A stretch of DNA of 42,500 nt from Mesostigma viride (GCA_009746045.1 RPFO01002016.1:1-42500); one strand, 5' to 3'; numbered from the stretch's first letter, positions 22,037 to 33,832 are shown. Made by a program: numbers and translations. The notes: generated from the sequence alone by a model not told the origin.

Positions 22037-23450
22037 TAAAGGCCGGCTGAAGTTTACGGCATGGACAGGTCATCAAATCCTAGTATGCTTGAAATGATTC
22101 ATGCGCTACACTGACAGTTCTGAATTTTAAGTGAGACAACTATATACTGTAAGAGATAGTTCTGAATTGCCGCCGCGGCTAGAATGAGAAGCTCTTACTA
22201 GTGGACAGACTTCTATAAGGCTGGCCAGCTGGACGATTCCGTCTGCAGCTAGTGAACACTCACTAGACCTATCAAAGAGACAACCAGATTACTGAATATT
22301 CAGGATAGTTGGTAAGAGTTAGAACAGTTTTTTAGACTGGACCGGTCGAGGTGCAAAGCAAGCCACTAAAGAGGATCGATAAGCGCAGCTTATTCATGAC
22401 GGTCCGGGTGGGTCAACTCGTTCTCGGCGCTCCAAGTGTAAACGACTACTTAAATTACTCGAGAGTACATACTGGTTGTCTCCTTGATAAGTAGCTCCGC
22501 CTAGTTTTATGATGTAGGGACAAGATAACAGTAAGCTAGATCGAGCTACCGTGGTCTAGATCCTTCAGAATTGTTGCGTGCGCTCGCGCTCGTTGTGTCC
22601 TTGATATTGCAATCAAGATGGACGCATGCATGCGCGTGATAAACTGCACATGTGGATCCAACTAAAACGAGCATCACAATCACAGTACAATGTTTCTAGA
22701 ATCCCACATCACAAAGGTAACTGCCCCACGACTTCCCAATGGAACTGCATTCAACGAATCCAAATAACAAAGAGACGATGAATCCAAATTTAAGGCTGAA
22801 ATCTGACATGTAGGTCGGTTAATTTGTAAACAATATCCCACTGAGGGGCAAGTTACAGCATGCAAATATTTACATTATCACATGACCACATGACAAATTA
22901 TCAGGTCTGGACATACCATCTACCTACGTTCCAGCCGTGCAGCCATTAGTGCAACAAAACAAAGAGCCATGCTCCATGTCTCGGGCCTTTGACAAGTTTG
23001 TGTTACTACCGTTCGCACATGTTCCTCTAACCATCATACATCGTGTTTCTCTGAAAGCTCCTGACCTCACCGAAACATGGAGCCAAAACCTCGATAAGCT
23101 CATATGCTTTGACCTAATGGTTCGGTTAACCACATCACCGATCAAGCATGTGCCCTAAGAGATCGCTCCACGGCCCTAAGCTTCCCATGCGTTGCGACCA
23201 TGTGTCAACGATGTCCAGGGATTAGGGCCCTACCTTACAAATAAATAGATTCTATCTATGCACAAGGATCACCAATCGGATTGTTGGCAGAAAGGCCATG
23301 CTTCCCTCAAGTCTGCAAGCCCCTGACCCCACATATGTGAACCTCTGACTCCACCCGATGCTGGGGCCCATTTACAAGACCCCGAGCAAGAGCCTCGTTA
23401 TCAAAAGACCCCGAGCTCGTCTTCTTTGACACCCCAAGCCAAAGGATGTG
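22037..23450. other. Intergenic, AT-richer, no gene recognised
   Basis: The short frames here show no recognisable motif or splice-supported exon. The right end should contain the 3' UTR of the UPF0193 gene: TGTAA, the common green-algal polyadenylation signal, occurs on the minus strand at 23376-23372, about 75 nt past the stop, and again at 23239-23235. Confidence 0.5.
23372..23376 (-). terminator. Candidate TGTAA polyadenylation signal of the UPF0193 gene
   Basis: TGTAA on the minus strand about 75 nt downstream of the stop codon. This pentamer is the usual near-upstream element in green algae. A five-base match is weak evidence on its own. Confidence 0.35.
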
Positions 23451-24119
23451 TCAAGAGACCCCCAGCCTCTTGAGCTCTGCCAAGCGAAGGCTGATCTCTG
23501 ATTTAATCTTGGCCTCATACAAGTGGCCCCGCCCAGCTGCAATCATCTCCTCCAAGAACTCCCGCCGCTCTTCCACCTCCTGTAGCAGCTCATCAATACG
23601 CTCATCCTTTGTGGGGAGCGACACGGGCCCTTTCGCCTTGGGCCGCGCGGGCTTGCCCAGCATCGCCTCGAGCTCAGCGGCCGTCTTCCCTTTCCTCTCC
23701 ATGACCTGAGCGAGCCTCTCTTTTTCTGCCTCGTTGTTCCGGCCGCCTGGCCCCCCCCTGTACTGTTCTCGCTCGAAATCGGGGCTGGACTTAATCTGAT
23801 GCTCCAGCCGGATGCCACTGAAGGTGGCCGTGGTGGCTCGGAGGTTGACAGTGTTTTGTGCTAGCAGGCGCTCCCGCGCCATCCGCTGCCGGGAAGCTGC
23901 TTCCGCGGATGCCGAGCGCTGAGGTTTTTGTGCGGCGGGAATGGACGGCAAAAAACCTGTTCTTTTCGCATTATCCAAAATCTGCTGCTGAGCCAGACGA
24001 CTCAGGTTGGAGGTGCTTAGCATCCCCTCTAAAAGTGATGTGGTCTCCTTGGAAAGAGCGCCCGTCTGCTTTGTAGGCCCCTGCTTTGGCCCAAACGTGG
24101 ACATCTTCGATGAATCCAA
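23451..24119 (-). CDS. UPF0193 (EVG1/C22orf23) family protein
   Basis: A single-exon gene encoding 222 residues. The N-terminal STFGPKQGPTKQ, the LSRLAQQQILDNAKRTG segment, the charged middle, and the C-terminal DERIDELLQEVEERREFLEEM followed by AAGRGHLYEAKIKSEIS match the pattern I know for UPF0193: an N-terminal FG-x-KQ-x-P motif and a C-terminal coiled coil with ERxEFLxxM and a closing IxxEIxxxLxE. The biochemical role is unknown; the family is found mainly in ciliated organisms, so a ciliary role is inference. Met1 (24119) or Met6 (STFGPKQ follows it) could be the start; the second matches the usual family N-terminus better. There are no membrane segments. It is divergent from EMC3 across a 1.6-kb intergenic region. 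Confidence 0.85.
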   Translation of the reverse strand: MDSSKMSTFGPKQGPTKQTGALSKETTSLLEGMLSTSNLSRLAQQQILDNAKRTGFLPSIPAAQKPQRSASAEAASRQRMARERLLAQNTVNLRATTATFSGIRLEHQIKSSPDFEREQYRGGPGGRNNEAEKERLAQVMERKGKTAAELEAMLGKPARPKAKGPVSLPTKDERIDELLQEVEERREFLEEMIAAGRGHLYEAKIKSEISLRLAELKRLGVS

Positions 24120-25700
24120 TTAAAGGCACCACAGCGACATCGCGTCTTATCTGGCCAGAATGCGGGGCCCTCGTTTCACTATCCCGCTCGCTCGTTGCGT
24201 TCCTAAAGTCGCCATTGGAGCAATGGTGTCCTACTTCCGGCTGAACAATCCGGTGATGCGACACTGCCGTGTTTACGACTTTGGCACACTAACTGTGGGA
24301 AGGTCGTGACATCGCGCGTGTGACGGGGTCCTATAATCCTCTGAGCATTTTGTGTCCACCGGGCGCCGTGGTTTACACATACAATCGTGGGTAAAGCAGT
24401 TGAACCTCGGTACCAGGCCAACTTGTTACTATCATTTGGTTGAAGGTAAGGAATTTCCCATCGCGAATCCCAGCTATTTGTATCTTAATTTTAAGCTGAC
24501 CCTGGCTCTCAATGGCGTTTTCCAAGGCGCGTATAACATAAGTTTTTTTTGTCCGCCTTCAATATCATTTATCTGAACTCGGGGCAACGCGAAGAAAGGC
24601 GATTGCATCCAATGGCTCGCATATATATCGTACCGAGACCTCGCCTAGCCTAGAACATGCCAGTAGGTGGAACCTGGCCTGGGTGGAACCATGGTGGAAC
24701 CTTGGTGGAACTGCAATTATTTTCTTCGCAGTCCACTTGAGCCTAAAAAGTCTCCAGAGACCTGGTTTGGGCCTGTGACCTGGGCCTTCCACCGTGTCAT
24801 GGAGAAGATGGCACTGGCAGTCCAGCATGGCTGGGCAAGGCTTGGCATGGCATGACAGGTGCCACCTGGCAAGCTGCCTTGCATGTTAACTGTGCGTCAA
24901 ATACTTAATAGCCACTGACATCTTGGTACCCTAGGCTTAGCAGGGATTAACTATTGGCTATATTTGGAATAAACGTACACCTATTTACCTGGAACTGTGC
25001 GTCAAATACACTCGTGACCATTGTAGCGCTGGTCCCACTCGGGTCCAGTGACACAAGCTACACATGTCTGCTGACACCCCGACTACGGAATTCAGTCAGT
25101 AAGTTCAATTTTATTTTTTCCGTTCAATCAAGTTCAATCAGGTTCAATCCCAAGATGTTTACTAAGCAGTTGCGACTTCCTACGGCCAGAGATATGAATT
25201 TCGTGACGGAAAACAACTACGACATGTAGTAGCCGCGACGGCGTATCGTGCGCGGTGCGACACCAGCAACCGACTTGAAGCCGGAGGCACGCGACGGAGG
25301 CATGCACGGGAGCTGATGGAACACGCTGAGACTTTTTCCACGAAGGAAAAACACGTACCTCAATTTCAGGCCAGACAGGCAGGCCTCCGACCCGTATCAG
25401 CCGACGTATTATTCATTACATTTAATTCGCTCATTACGCTTTGAAAAGTGGGCAGCAACCTGACGCTGGTTCCTGCCTTTGTTGCCTGTGCAGCCGCAAG
25501 GTCTCAACGCTATCGGGAATATTTTGACAGATAGGGCATTCATACCGGGCTCGTTGGTGATGCATGCACCGTTTGCTGTGACATCCTCGTTTATTTCCCT
25601 GTCTTGACAACCTTGGACCTCGGGAGGGAATTTTTTGTAAGATTTTAGTGACGGCGACGCGTGCATATTTTCTTGCGATCCAGACTTCGGATCAACCAAA
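24120..25700. promoter_or_regulatory. Divergent intergenic region between the UPF0193 gene and EMC3
   Basis: A 1.6-kb gap that must hold the promoters of both divergent genes. I see no coding exon. Internal features are four ggtggaac(c/t) units at about 24667-24712 and a 17-base aactgtgcgtcaaatac motif present twice, near 24889 and 24992. No TATA box can be assigned with confidence. Confidence 0.45.
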
Positions 25701-26320
25701 ATGGGGGGCGAAGTTATGCTGGATGAGCAGATTAGGAATTGGGTCCTGATTCCCATTCCACTTGTAGTTTTCCTTGTCGGAGTCCTTCGCAATAACCTAG
25801 CCAAGCTTATGCATTCGGAACGGAAAGGGGGGGAGACGAAGTCTGTGCGGGAAGGGTGAGCTGGCTTGGCGTCAGTGTCTACAGCTTCCTTTCTTCAATT
25901 CTGCACTAGCACGTAATTCCTTTCCCTGGAGCCAACAAATCTCGTTATAAGGCTGTTGATGGAACTCGGAACATGGCGTTCGTTTTTTGCCGGCGATTTC
26001 CTGTACAGCCAAGCCATTTTCAGGGCCCGATGGCTTCGAAGGGGGTACGGCCTCATATCCCTGCAAGGCTTTCTGGCTCGAAAAGACTTCTTCGTAAACA
26101 AGGTGGGCAAACGGTTCCTTTTTCATGCTCGTCGTCAGTGCCTACTTGTCCCTGCAATGAGCAAAACATTCTCGTGAGAATGCAACCAGCATGTTCTACG
26201 GACATGCTGTAGAGATCAGATTTGGTTGGAGCACCCTGCCAAGAGAACGCGGGCATGTCCCAGGATGCTCAGCCCATCAGGCGTCCTACTGTAAATGCGT
26301 TTTTTGCTTTCTCAAGCTGC

Positions 26321-26388
<68 letters not shown>

Positions 26389-29300
26389 CGCTCGCTCTCG
26401 CTCTCAAGGACATTGCTCATCATTGCACAAGAGATTTGAGAACAGAGCGTGTGTTGGAGCTTGCTGGCGCTGTTCCCTGCCCCCTACGCCTGCATGCCTC
26501 CCACTCCTTATACCCGCTTGAGCCCCGCCCCTTACACCCACTTATCCCCCACCCCTTGTATCCGCTTGTGCCCCATTCGTCCGAGTCGGCACCCTCCAAT
26601 CGCTCCGCGGGAACCCTCCCACGCCCTTATACACGCTTAAGTGTTTCCCACTTTACAGCTCAACCCCACACGTCCCCCGCAGCTCACCACGGTATGTGTG
26701 CACGTGTGCACGCACCACGGATGCACCTACTCTTTTCCCTCCACACCCCTCCACTTTTCCCTCGCACACAGCCCTCCGCACACAGCCCTTCCCCTCATCA
26801 CCTCGTTCCCCCACCTTCGGCCTCTCCCATCGTTTGGATATCAGCGCGACGCGAGCGCCATGGAGCCACCCCCGCACCCGCTTTTACCCTCCCCACCCCC
26901 CTCCCCCTACTACTACGCTCCTTTGTGTGTATGACACGAGCACGTTCCCCCTCCTCCAACGAAATTCATCTTCACCTATTCCCCTTAAGTCCCTCCTTTG
27001 TCCCCCCCCCCCAGTGTGTTTCCAGGGCATGGGCGTTTTAAGCCTTGTAACTCACTTCTCCCCCCCCCCCCCCCGCTCCTTCCGTTCTCACCTGCCAAGT
27101 TCTACTTCCCCAGCTCCTTACCCCGCTTCCCCCCCCTTTTTCCCTGCCCCCCTACTACAGTACACCAGTTTGCTCGAACCCTTTCGGCTGCGCCCCTTCT
27201 CTCTCCCCCACCAAGCGCACCCTCGCCCTTTCTCCTCCCCTTCCTGCCCCCTCTGCTGCAGGAGACCGGTGTGCTTGCACCTTTTTTAATTCACTCTGTT
27301 CTTCCCCCCACCTACGTATGCTCATACCCCCCGCCCTGTTACACAACACAGGCGCGCTCAACCCCTTCCTAACACATACGGCTCCCCTCTTCCCCCCCTA
27401 CTTTTGTCATGCTTTCCCCCCCACACACAGGACACAGGCGCTCTAAAGGCTGATGGGAAGCAGCTGAACCCACAGCAGATGATGATGCAGGACCCGAACA
27501 TGATGATGGACATGATGAAGAAGAACTTCTCGATGATTGGCAGCCAGGTGAGGGGGGGGTTGAGGGAATAGTGAGGTAAGGGGGGGTCAGGGGTCAGGGG
27601 TAGCCAGGTGGGAAGAGAGAGGGGGAGGTGCCTAGTGGCGGGGCTGGAGAGGGGGGTGGGGGGTGGGGGTAAAGGAGGGAACTCATGGCATCGAGATGCG
27701 AAACACTTGCGTCCAGTGTTCCTGCATTCATCTGTCATGCAGCATCCAGGGAAAGGAAGAGGGATGGTCACCAAGGGGCACTTTTAGTGCTCAAAAGTTT
27801 ATCTTGTCTGGCGGAAGTTTGTGATCGTATCTTTCTGCATAGTGCTCAAAAGTCATTTCTGTCGAGTGCCCAAAAGTTTTTCATCCAAAGTGTCGTGAAG
27901 CATGTGTGTGGTGTGCGAGGGGAGGGGAACAGGAGAGAGTGGGACAGGATGACGAGCCAGCCACCTGTGGGTTCCCATGTGTGTGGACAAGCATGTGCCG
28001 CTGCCACGACAGGTGTGCACCTGGTTGGACTGCCCCTATTTTTCCAGCTCATTCCATTTGTCCCTGGACTCCTAACCCTAGAGGTGGAACCTAAGCTATG
28101 CCTCCAGCGTGTGGGAGCCTGACCTCTAGCCTCATCCGTACGCTCGCCTTTCCCCCCCGCCACCTCCATTGCCCGCGCAGCTGCTGCTGGGCGGCTTCAT
28201 CAACTTCTTCTTCTCCGGATTCGTGATGGGTGCGTGCGCGGGCGCACATGCTTGCCAAATGTTCTTGTCAAGGACATGTGGCAATGTGCTTTATTCTCTT
28301 GTCAAGATTGTGTGATGGGTGTGTGCATGTGATTGATGTGCACAGGGTGCACGTGGAAGGGGCAGTCAAGGGATCGTCATGCGGCGCAGGCGTGGTGCTC
28401 GATTGCATGGCTTGCAGAGTGTGGCATGTACTCGATCCTCACTGGGTGGGTGCGCAGAGACGGCAATCGTGGGGGAAACGTCTACTCTCTCTTCTCGATG
28501 TCGCGGCTCCCTTGCGCTTGGCTTGGCGATCATGCCCGCTGCTTGCTCCCTGTCGCTTAGCTGGGCGATCATGCCCGCTGCTTGCTCCATGTCGCTTGGC
28601 TGGGCGATCATGCCCGCTGCTTGCTCCCTGTCGCTTGGCTGGGCGATCATGCCCGCTGCTTGCTTCCGCATCTCCTCTGCCCCTGGCAGTGGGTGGGAAC
28701 CGCAGGGGATAGGTGTGAGAAGGCCGGCGTGTGGGTTGCCTTTCTGTGCGACAGCACACAGGTAGGAGGCAGGGAGGGGTGCGCTGTGGCCTGCCATTGT
28801 GGTTTAGCTTCTTTGGCCTCCCGTCATGGTCTGCTTCTTGAGGGAGGTTGGCTGGTGGCATCCGTTATTTGTTATATCGTAGTATCGTGTGGGTGCTGGT
28901 CGGCTGCTCTGTCCTATGTGCATGGCCTCTGATTTGGTGTGCTTGCCCTGTGTGGATGGCCTTAGATTCTATGTGGCCGTGGTCTCGCAGCTTGTGCTCC
29001 AAGCCGCCCTTGGCCTGCTTGCAACGACACGTAGGTTGTCAATAATGGGCCGCTTATGATTGATGATGGGCCGTCTCTGATGATCACGCAGCAGCCATGG
29101 TTGTTTTTCCCTTCTCCCCTCTCCCCTCTCCCCTCTCCCCTCTCCCCTCTCCCCTCTCCCCTCTCCCCTCTCCCTCTCCCTCTCCCTCTCCCCTCTCCCC
29201 TCTCCCTCTCCCCTCTCCCCTCTCCCCTCTCCCCTCTCCCCTCTCCCTCTCCCTCTCCCTCTCCCCTCTCCCCTCTCCCTCTCCCCTCTCCCCTCTCCCC

Positions 29301-31492
29301 TCTCCCCTCTCCCCTCTCCCCTCTCCCCTCTCCCCTCTCCCTCTCCCCTCTCCCCTCTCCCCTCTCCCCTCTCCCCTCTCCCCTCTCCCTCTCCCCTCTC
29401 CCTCTCCCCTCTCCCTCTCCCCCCTCTCCCTCTCCCTCTCCCCTCTCCCCTCTCCCCTCTCCCTCTCCCCTCTCCCCTCTCCCCTCTCCCCTCTCCCTCT
29501 CCCTCTCCCCTCTCCCTCTCCCTCTCCCCTCTCCCCTCTCCCCTCTCCCCTCTCCCCTCTCCCCTCTCCCCTCTCCCCTCTCCCTTCTCCCTTCTCCCTT
29601 CTCCGCTCTCCCGCGCTCCCGTGCCCACAGCCAAGATCCCTTTCCCCCTCACCAACCGCTTCCGCCAGATGCTGCAGCGCGGGGTGGACATCCACGCCAT
29701 CGACGTGACCTACGTCAGCAGCCTGTCCTGGTGCGTGATCCACGTGGAGCCGCGATCACACCCTGGTGCTGGATATCCACACCCTGGTGCGGCGTGATCC
29801 TCATGTAGCCGCGAGCAATGGCTGCTGATGGGTGTGGTTGTGCGACACAGCCGCAGTTCAAGCACGTCACGTACTAGTGCCATGCGATGCTTCAGCGGGC
29901 AGGCATGTAGCGAGCAGGAATGTAGGTACTAGGCAGGTGTGTTGTATGCAATTGTGTAGTCGGCAGGCAGTGTGCCAGCACGCGGTTGCCTTGGAGCATG
30001 GGATTTGAAGGTGCGTCACCGCAAGGGCAGATCACGCTGCTGTATGGAACGTGGGCTGGGGAGTATGGCACGGGATCCTTCATGCAATTAGGCCAGAATC
30101 ACTTGGTCACATGCAGGTGTTATTGGATAGACCACCGTGCTACCGCTCATTTCCATGCCGGGTCGAATATGAGACTCACTTGTTTGCACACATGTTTACC
30201 TACACCCACCGCCCTTCACGGTAACCACATTATAAACCTGCAGACATGGCACGCACGTATGTGGCGTTATCTCGCGTGCAAATGTTTGTGCAAAAATGTC
30301 CTTTTTTTCTCGCGTTTTTTCTTTTTTTCTTATTCTGTTGGATGTGAATGCTTTGGCCGCATGTCACAGTGCCTTGGAGCACGCTTTTACGCCGCTTTCA
30401 CAAACTTACATGCGTGCGCTATTGGGTGTGCATGCTTGGGTTGCGGGTGCAAACCCTCGTGCCGGGTGCGTGCAGGTACTTCCTCAACCTGTTTGGCATG
30501 CGCGGCGTCAACTCGCTCGTCTTTGGCGACAGCATGGAGGTAGACGACCTGCGCATGATGCAGATGCAGCAGCAGATGACCGCGGGCGCGCCCACGGATG
30601 CCGTCAAGGTGAGCGGGGAGTGAGTGGGGGGGGAAGGAGGGAAAGAAGGCGGAGGTGGGGGGAAGAAAGTAGGAGTAGCAGGGGAAGAGGCCAGCCTGAC
30701 AGATGCGGTATCCTAGTGATGGATTCTACTGATGGAGGCTGCTGCACAAGCCATGCCACATGCCACATGCCACATGCTGCATTGCATGACCCACGCCGCA
30801 TGCCACATGCAGCATTGCATGGCCCATGCCACACGCCACATGCAGCATTGCATGGCCCATGCCACATGCCACATGCTGCATTGCATGACCCACACCATGG
30901 ATAGTTCGGTTCTAACAATTTTATCCCGTGGTTCCTATATATGTAGTATTCTGAATTCTTTCGACCATACGAGGCTTGCGGTTTTACTTCGTGCAGGCGG
31001 CGCGCACACCATGTAGAGTCGCAGTGTAGCCATCCCCATTTGTATCCGCCACTGCATCGCATCGTGTACTCCCTAACACACGTCATCCCACGTGCCATCA
31101 CAATTGCGATCACTTGCGTCGTTTGCATGCCATTGTTCACGCCATCACACCTGTCATTGCTAATGTCATCATCACACATGTCATTGCACTTGTCATCGCG
31201 CATGTCATCACGCATGTTACTGCGCTTATCATCACACGTGTACTCATTACGCTTGTCATCACATCTTCCTCCACCCATACCATCCCAAACATCATCGCTC
31301 ATATCGTCGCTTACGTCATCGCATCATCCCGGGCAGATGGAGCACGAAATGGTGGACATGATGACCCACGAGTCGGGCCTGCCAAAGATTGAGGAGCGTT
31401 GCCTCCAGCTGCTGCGCGCGCGCGTCCAGGGAGCACCGGGCAAGGAGGTGGTTGGTCGGGTGTCCGTCGCAGTGTCACGGCCTGTCAAGTAG
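25701..31492 (+). CDS. EMC3: ER membrane protein complex subunit 3, 7 exons
   Basis: EMC3 (DUF106/TMEM111) is the Oxa1-superfamily core of the ER membrane complex, which inserts tail-anchored and some multipass proteins. Exons: 25701-25855, 26009-26102, 27431-27547, 28181-28229, 29631-29730, 30476-30608, 31337-31492; phases agree throughout and give 267 aa. The N-terminal [18 protein letters not shown] begins the first membrane segment. Next come FRARWLRRG and [11 protein letters not shown], the Met-rich cytosolic loop ([17 protein letters not shown]), [18 protein letters not shown] (second segment), [18 protein letters not shown] (third), and the plant-like end [17 protein letters not shown]. 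Met-rich loops in EMC3 are known to contact client segments. After about residue 246 the tail ([17 protein letters not shown]) has no counterpart I recognise and runs into LINE sequence. Confidence 0.93.
26330..26402. repeat. CT microsatellite in EMC3 intron 2
   Basis: About 30 ct units ending in a few cgct units. The remainder of the intron (26400-27430) is strikingly C-rich with many pyrimidine runs and several C homopolymers, and has no coding similarity. Confidence 0.95.
28520..28672. repeat. 39-bp minisatellite in EMC3 intron 4
   Basis: Four copies of a 39-bp unit (core gcgatcatgcccgctgcttg), the outer two slightly diverged. The unit is a multiple of three, so reading frames persist by chance. 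Confidence 0.93.
29107..29605. repeat. CCCTCT / CCCCTCT pyrimidine array ahead of EMC3 exon 5
   Basis: Roughly 500 bp of alternating 6-bp (ccctct) and 7-bp (cccctct) units, ending about 25 nt before the acceptor at 29630. It forms a huge polypyrimidine tract in the EMC3 pre-mRNA. Long SPLPS- and RGEGE-type open frames through it are compositional. Confidence 0.96.
30745..30897. repeat. 33-bp gcattgcatg repeat in EMC3 intron 6
   Basis: About four copies of a 33-bp unit containing gcattgcatg(a/g)cccatgccac. It is intronic. Confidence 0.9.
31130..31330. repeat. Diverged catcac(a/g)c(g/t)tgt repeat before EMC3 exon 7
   Basis: Loose tandem repetition of gtcat(c/t)(a/g)cnc(a/g)tgt-like units of about 15 bp fills the end of the last EMC3 intron, right up to the acceptor region at 31336. 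Confidence 0.7.
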
Positions 31493-31990
31493 TCTTTGCC
31501 GGCCATCTTGCGCGCACAGACCAGGTGAATATCGATGTGGGCCCTGCCGGGGGGCTTAAGAGTGGCCAACCCGGTAGACACCTCGTCCTATGGCAGGGTC
31601 CCCTTGTCACGTCGCAACCCACTGGCAAACTTGTGCGCGCCCCGCACCGAAGCGGCACGTCCCGGACCTACGTGACACAACTGCTTGAGGATGCAGGACT
31701 TCTAGGACTATCTGTACCCCGCGCCCGCATATGGTTGACAAGTAGAAATGGGATGCTGCCTGCGATAAGCACCTGAACCTGAGGGGCATGCTCCTGTTTT
31801 CTCCCCACTGGCCCCACGGCCCATTGCTAGCCACGGTAGAAGTCCGCAGCTGAAGGTTATTGTCCCTGAGGATAGCCGCTACACTACCGCCTCGTCTGCC
31901 ATCAGTATCCTAGAGGACAGCTCGGATGAGTATTATATGCCCCTCGAGTGTCTATATGGTTGAGGCATGATGCAGACGATATTTGAACTT
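31470..31990 (+). mobile_element. LINE C-terminal fragment abutting the EMC3 stop
   Basis: A degraded open frame ending at 31776 contains FAGHLARTDQ, SGQPGRHLVLWQGP and TYVTQLLEDAGLLGLSV. A G-H-x-A-R motif followed by GRP-like and QLLxD motifs is typical of the region after the reverse transcriptase in many LINEs. A second piece around 31855-31965 (VPEDSRYTTASSAISILED) may be its continuation. The 5' boundary may lie inside EMC3 exon 7, whose stop is at 31490-31492. Confidence 0.65.
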
Positions 31991-32429
31991 TCGTGTAATT
32001 ATTTTCTAATGAGATTAGCATAGTACTCACTGCCTTGCCCATGCGCATGACCCGCAAGTACTAACTTACAAGTCATGTGGACCCCCAGTTTTCCTTCATC
32101 TTTTCTTAGTGGCGTTTCACAAGGGGCCATAATGATATATATTTAGGCAGGCTTTTTGTTCAGACTTTGAAAGCAATATTCGATCTATACAAGGAATTTT
32201 AGCGAGTTGCCCGGGACTTGGAAGCAAGGGTGGAAAATCGACGCCTTGTCTTCTTCGCCGTGCGCGGCATGTGCCGTGTGGATAGCTGGTCTATCGCTCG
32301 ATGGCTTCTTTAGATGGTCTTCTGGTAAACTAAAAGTCGATGAAGAACCATGTGGAATTAAAGCCAGCACCGTGTACCACATTACGGGAACAGGAATATA
32401 CAGCCAACTTCATAGGACGAGATTAGGCA

Positions 32430-32935
32430 GCGTTGGATAGCACTCGTAGGACAGATCTTGCTCGCACCAGTCAGGTAGACACCGCCCTTGGTCTGGCCGG
32501 CCCCCAGTGGCTTGGCCAACCAGGGCGGCATATCCTGACCTGGCATGGCCCCAAGGACCTTCCTAGAAAGCTGGGTAAACCTGCCATGAACTACACACAA
32601 CTATTGCTGGCCGACCTAGTGGTCCCATGCAGCTAAGTTTGAACACCGCATCACTCCCTCTCTCTTGCTTGGACTGCTATGCAGAACAAGAAGAGGTGGC
32701 GAGGATTGTCCAGGCTCACATGCCAGCCCGGCCTGTGGGGAAGCCCCCTCCCCCCAAGAGGAAGGGGCGCTTTGCTGAGTAGAGTAGTTAGGGTTGTCTA
32801 TCTAGATTAGATTAGATTAGAGTCAGCTTAGTTCGGTTCTGCGGCTTCGCCCACCTCCATCCATCCAGCAAGGAATATGTGCTAATCTCCCAACGGAGTC
32901 ATGTTATAATTTTTTTTTTTTTTTAATAGGGCACC
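32430..32935 (+). mobile_element. LINE 3' fragment with poly-T tail
   Basis: Contains LARTSQVDTALG, LGQPGRHILTWHGP and YTQLLLADL. After a frameshift come an MQNKKRW segment and HMPARPVGKPPPPKRKG up to TAG at 32780. The 3' UTR has repeated tagat, cacctccatccatcc and a CTCC-caac-GGAG stem-loop (32887-32898), then a run of about 16 T. It is the same family as the fragments at 12905 and 31470. Confidence 0.7.
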
Positions 32936-33390
32936 ATCTGAGCTCAGTGCATGGGATGGCCGCAGCCCTGCGCAGGAAATCAGTGACTACGCAGCAACCG
33001 TAGAACATCGCACGTATGAATGTCCGTACCCCACATCGACAACTGAGCCCGAGTAAGCACGATGGCATGTAGGACGCCTACATATGGCTCGGAAATGGCG
33101 TAAGCGTGGCATGTGTCCTCATGCCCCGAGCCCCAATGCATGCTCACTAGCCCCTCTAGAGGCCCCTAACCCCTATAGGCCCCTAGCCCCTGGGCCCCTA
33201 GGCCCCTGGCCCCCGTGCCCCATCCTTCCACCAAGCCGTCAGCCCAAAGCCCATCTAGCCCAATGGCCCATGAGATACATAGCCCTTTGGCGCAGGAGCA
33301 ACACAAGGAGTCCTAGGAGTCGAGAAAGGCGTGCGATGTCAGGCAGCAGCCGCTGTCATCTTCCGCAAGGGTCTCATATATATCAAGCGC
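32936..33390. other. Non-coding, with a gcccctag-rich stretch
   Basis: No gene recognised. Between about 33145 and 33215 there is a loose repeat of gcccctag/cccctggc units. The right edge probably belongs to the adjacent retroelement fragment, because SSAAFYSPNHRPD continues upstream of the best-conserved block. Confidence 0.5.
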
Positions 33391-33832
33391 TGCCTTCTAT
33401 TCCCCCAACCACCGGCCTGACATCGTGGTGCTGGACTTTGAGGGGGGTGGCCGGCATCTGCTTATTGACGTTTCGGTGGCGCGGCCCTTGGCTCTTAGCC
33501 ACGTGGCTGGGGCCTCCCTCACGGCAGGTTACACGGCGGACCGGGCGGAGCGGGCCAAGCTCCTGGCCTACGGCGACGTCGGGCACCATCGTGTGGTGCC
33601 CTTTGTCCTGGAGGAGTTTGGGGCCATGGGGCCCCTGACCTCCGCCTTCTTCAAGGAGTGTTGCCGGCTCCGGGAGGACCGGCTGGACCTGGAGGGCCAG
33701 CGGGCCCCATGGTCGGCGCGGACCTGGACGTCATATTGGCGTCAGCGCTTGTCGGTGGCGCTGACTCGGGCCATGGCGGACATCATGCTCCGCCGTACGC
33801 GGGCTGATTTTGCGGTGCAGCAGGGCTATTAG
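33391..33832 (+). pseudogene. Retroelement C-terminal nuclease-like domain fragment
   Basis: An open frame ending TAG 33830-33832 encodes about 146 residues with YSPNHRPDIVVLDFEGGG, HLLIDVSVARP, YGDVGHHRVVPFVLEEFG and WTSYWRQRLSVAL. An RPD…(8-14 residues)…D-V arrangement, a later VPF-x-x-E-x-FG and an SYWRQRLSVAL end are typical of C-terminal domains behind algal reverse transcriptases. The PD…D-x arrangement recalls restriction-like PD-(D/E)xK endonucleases, but the Lys position is not evident (DVS). No reverse transcriptase is present upstream, so it is a fragment. Confidence 0.6.

Noticed and set aside
26295-27372. Pro/Ser/Leu-rich plus-strand frames in EMC3 intron 2
   Set aside because: They lie between two well-supported EMC3 exons that join in phase, and the sequence is pyrimidine-run low complexity.
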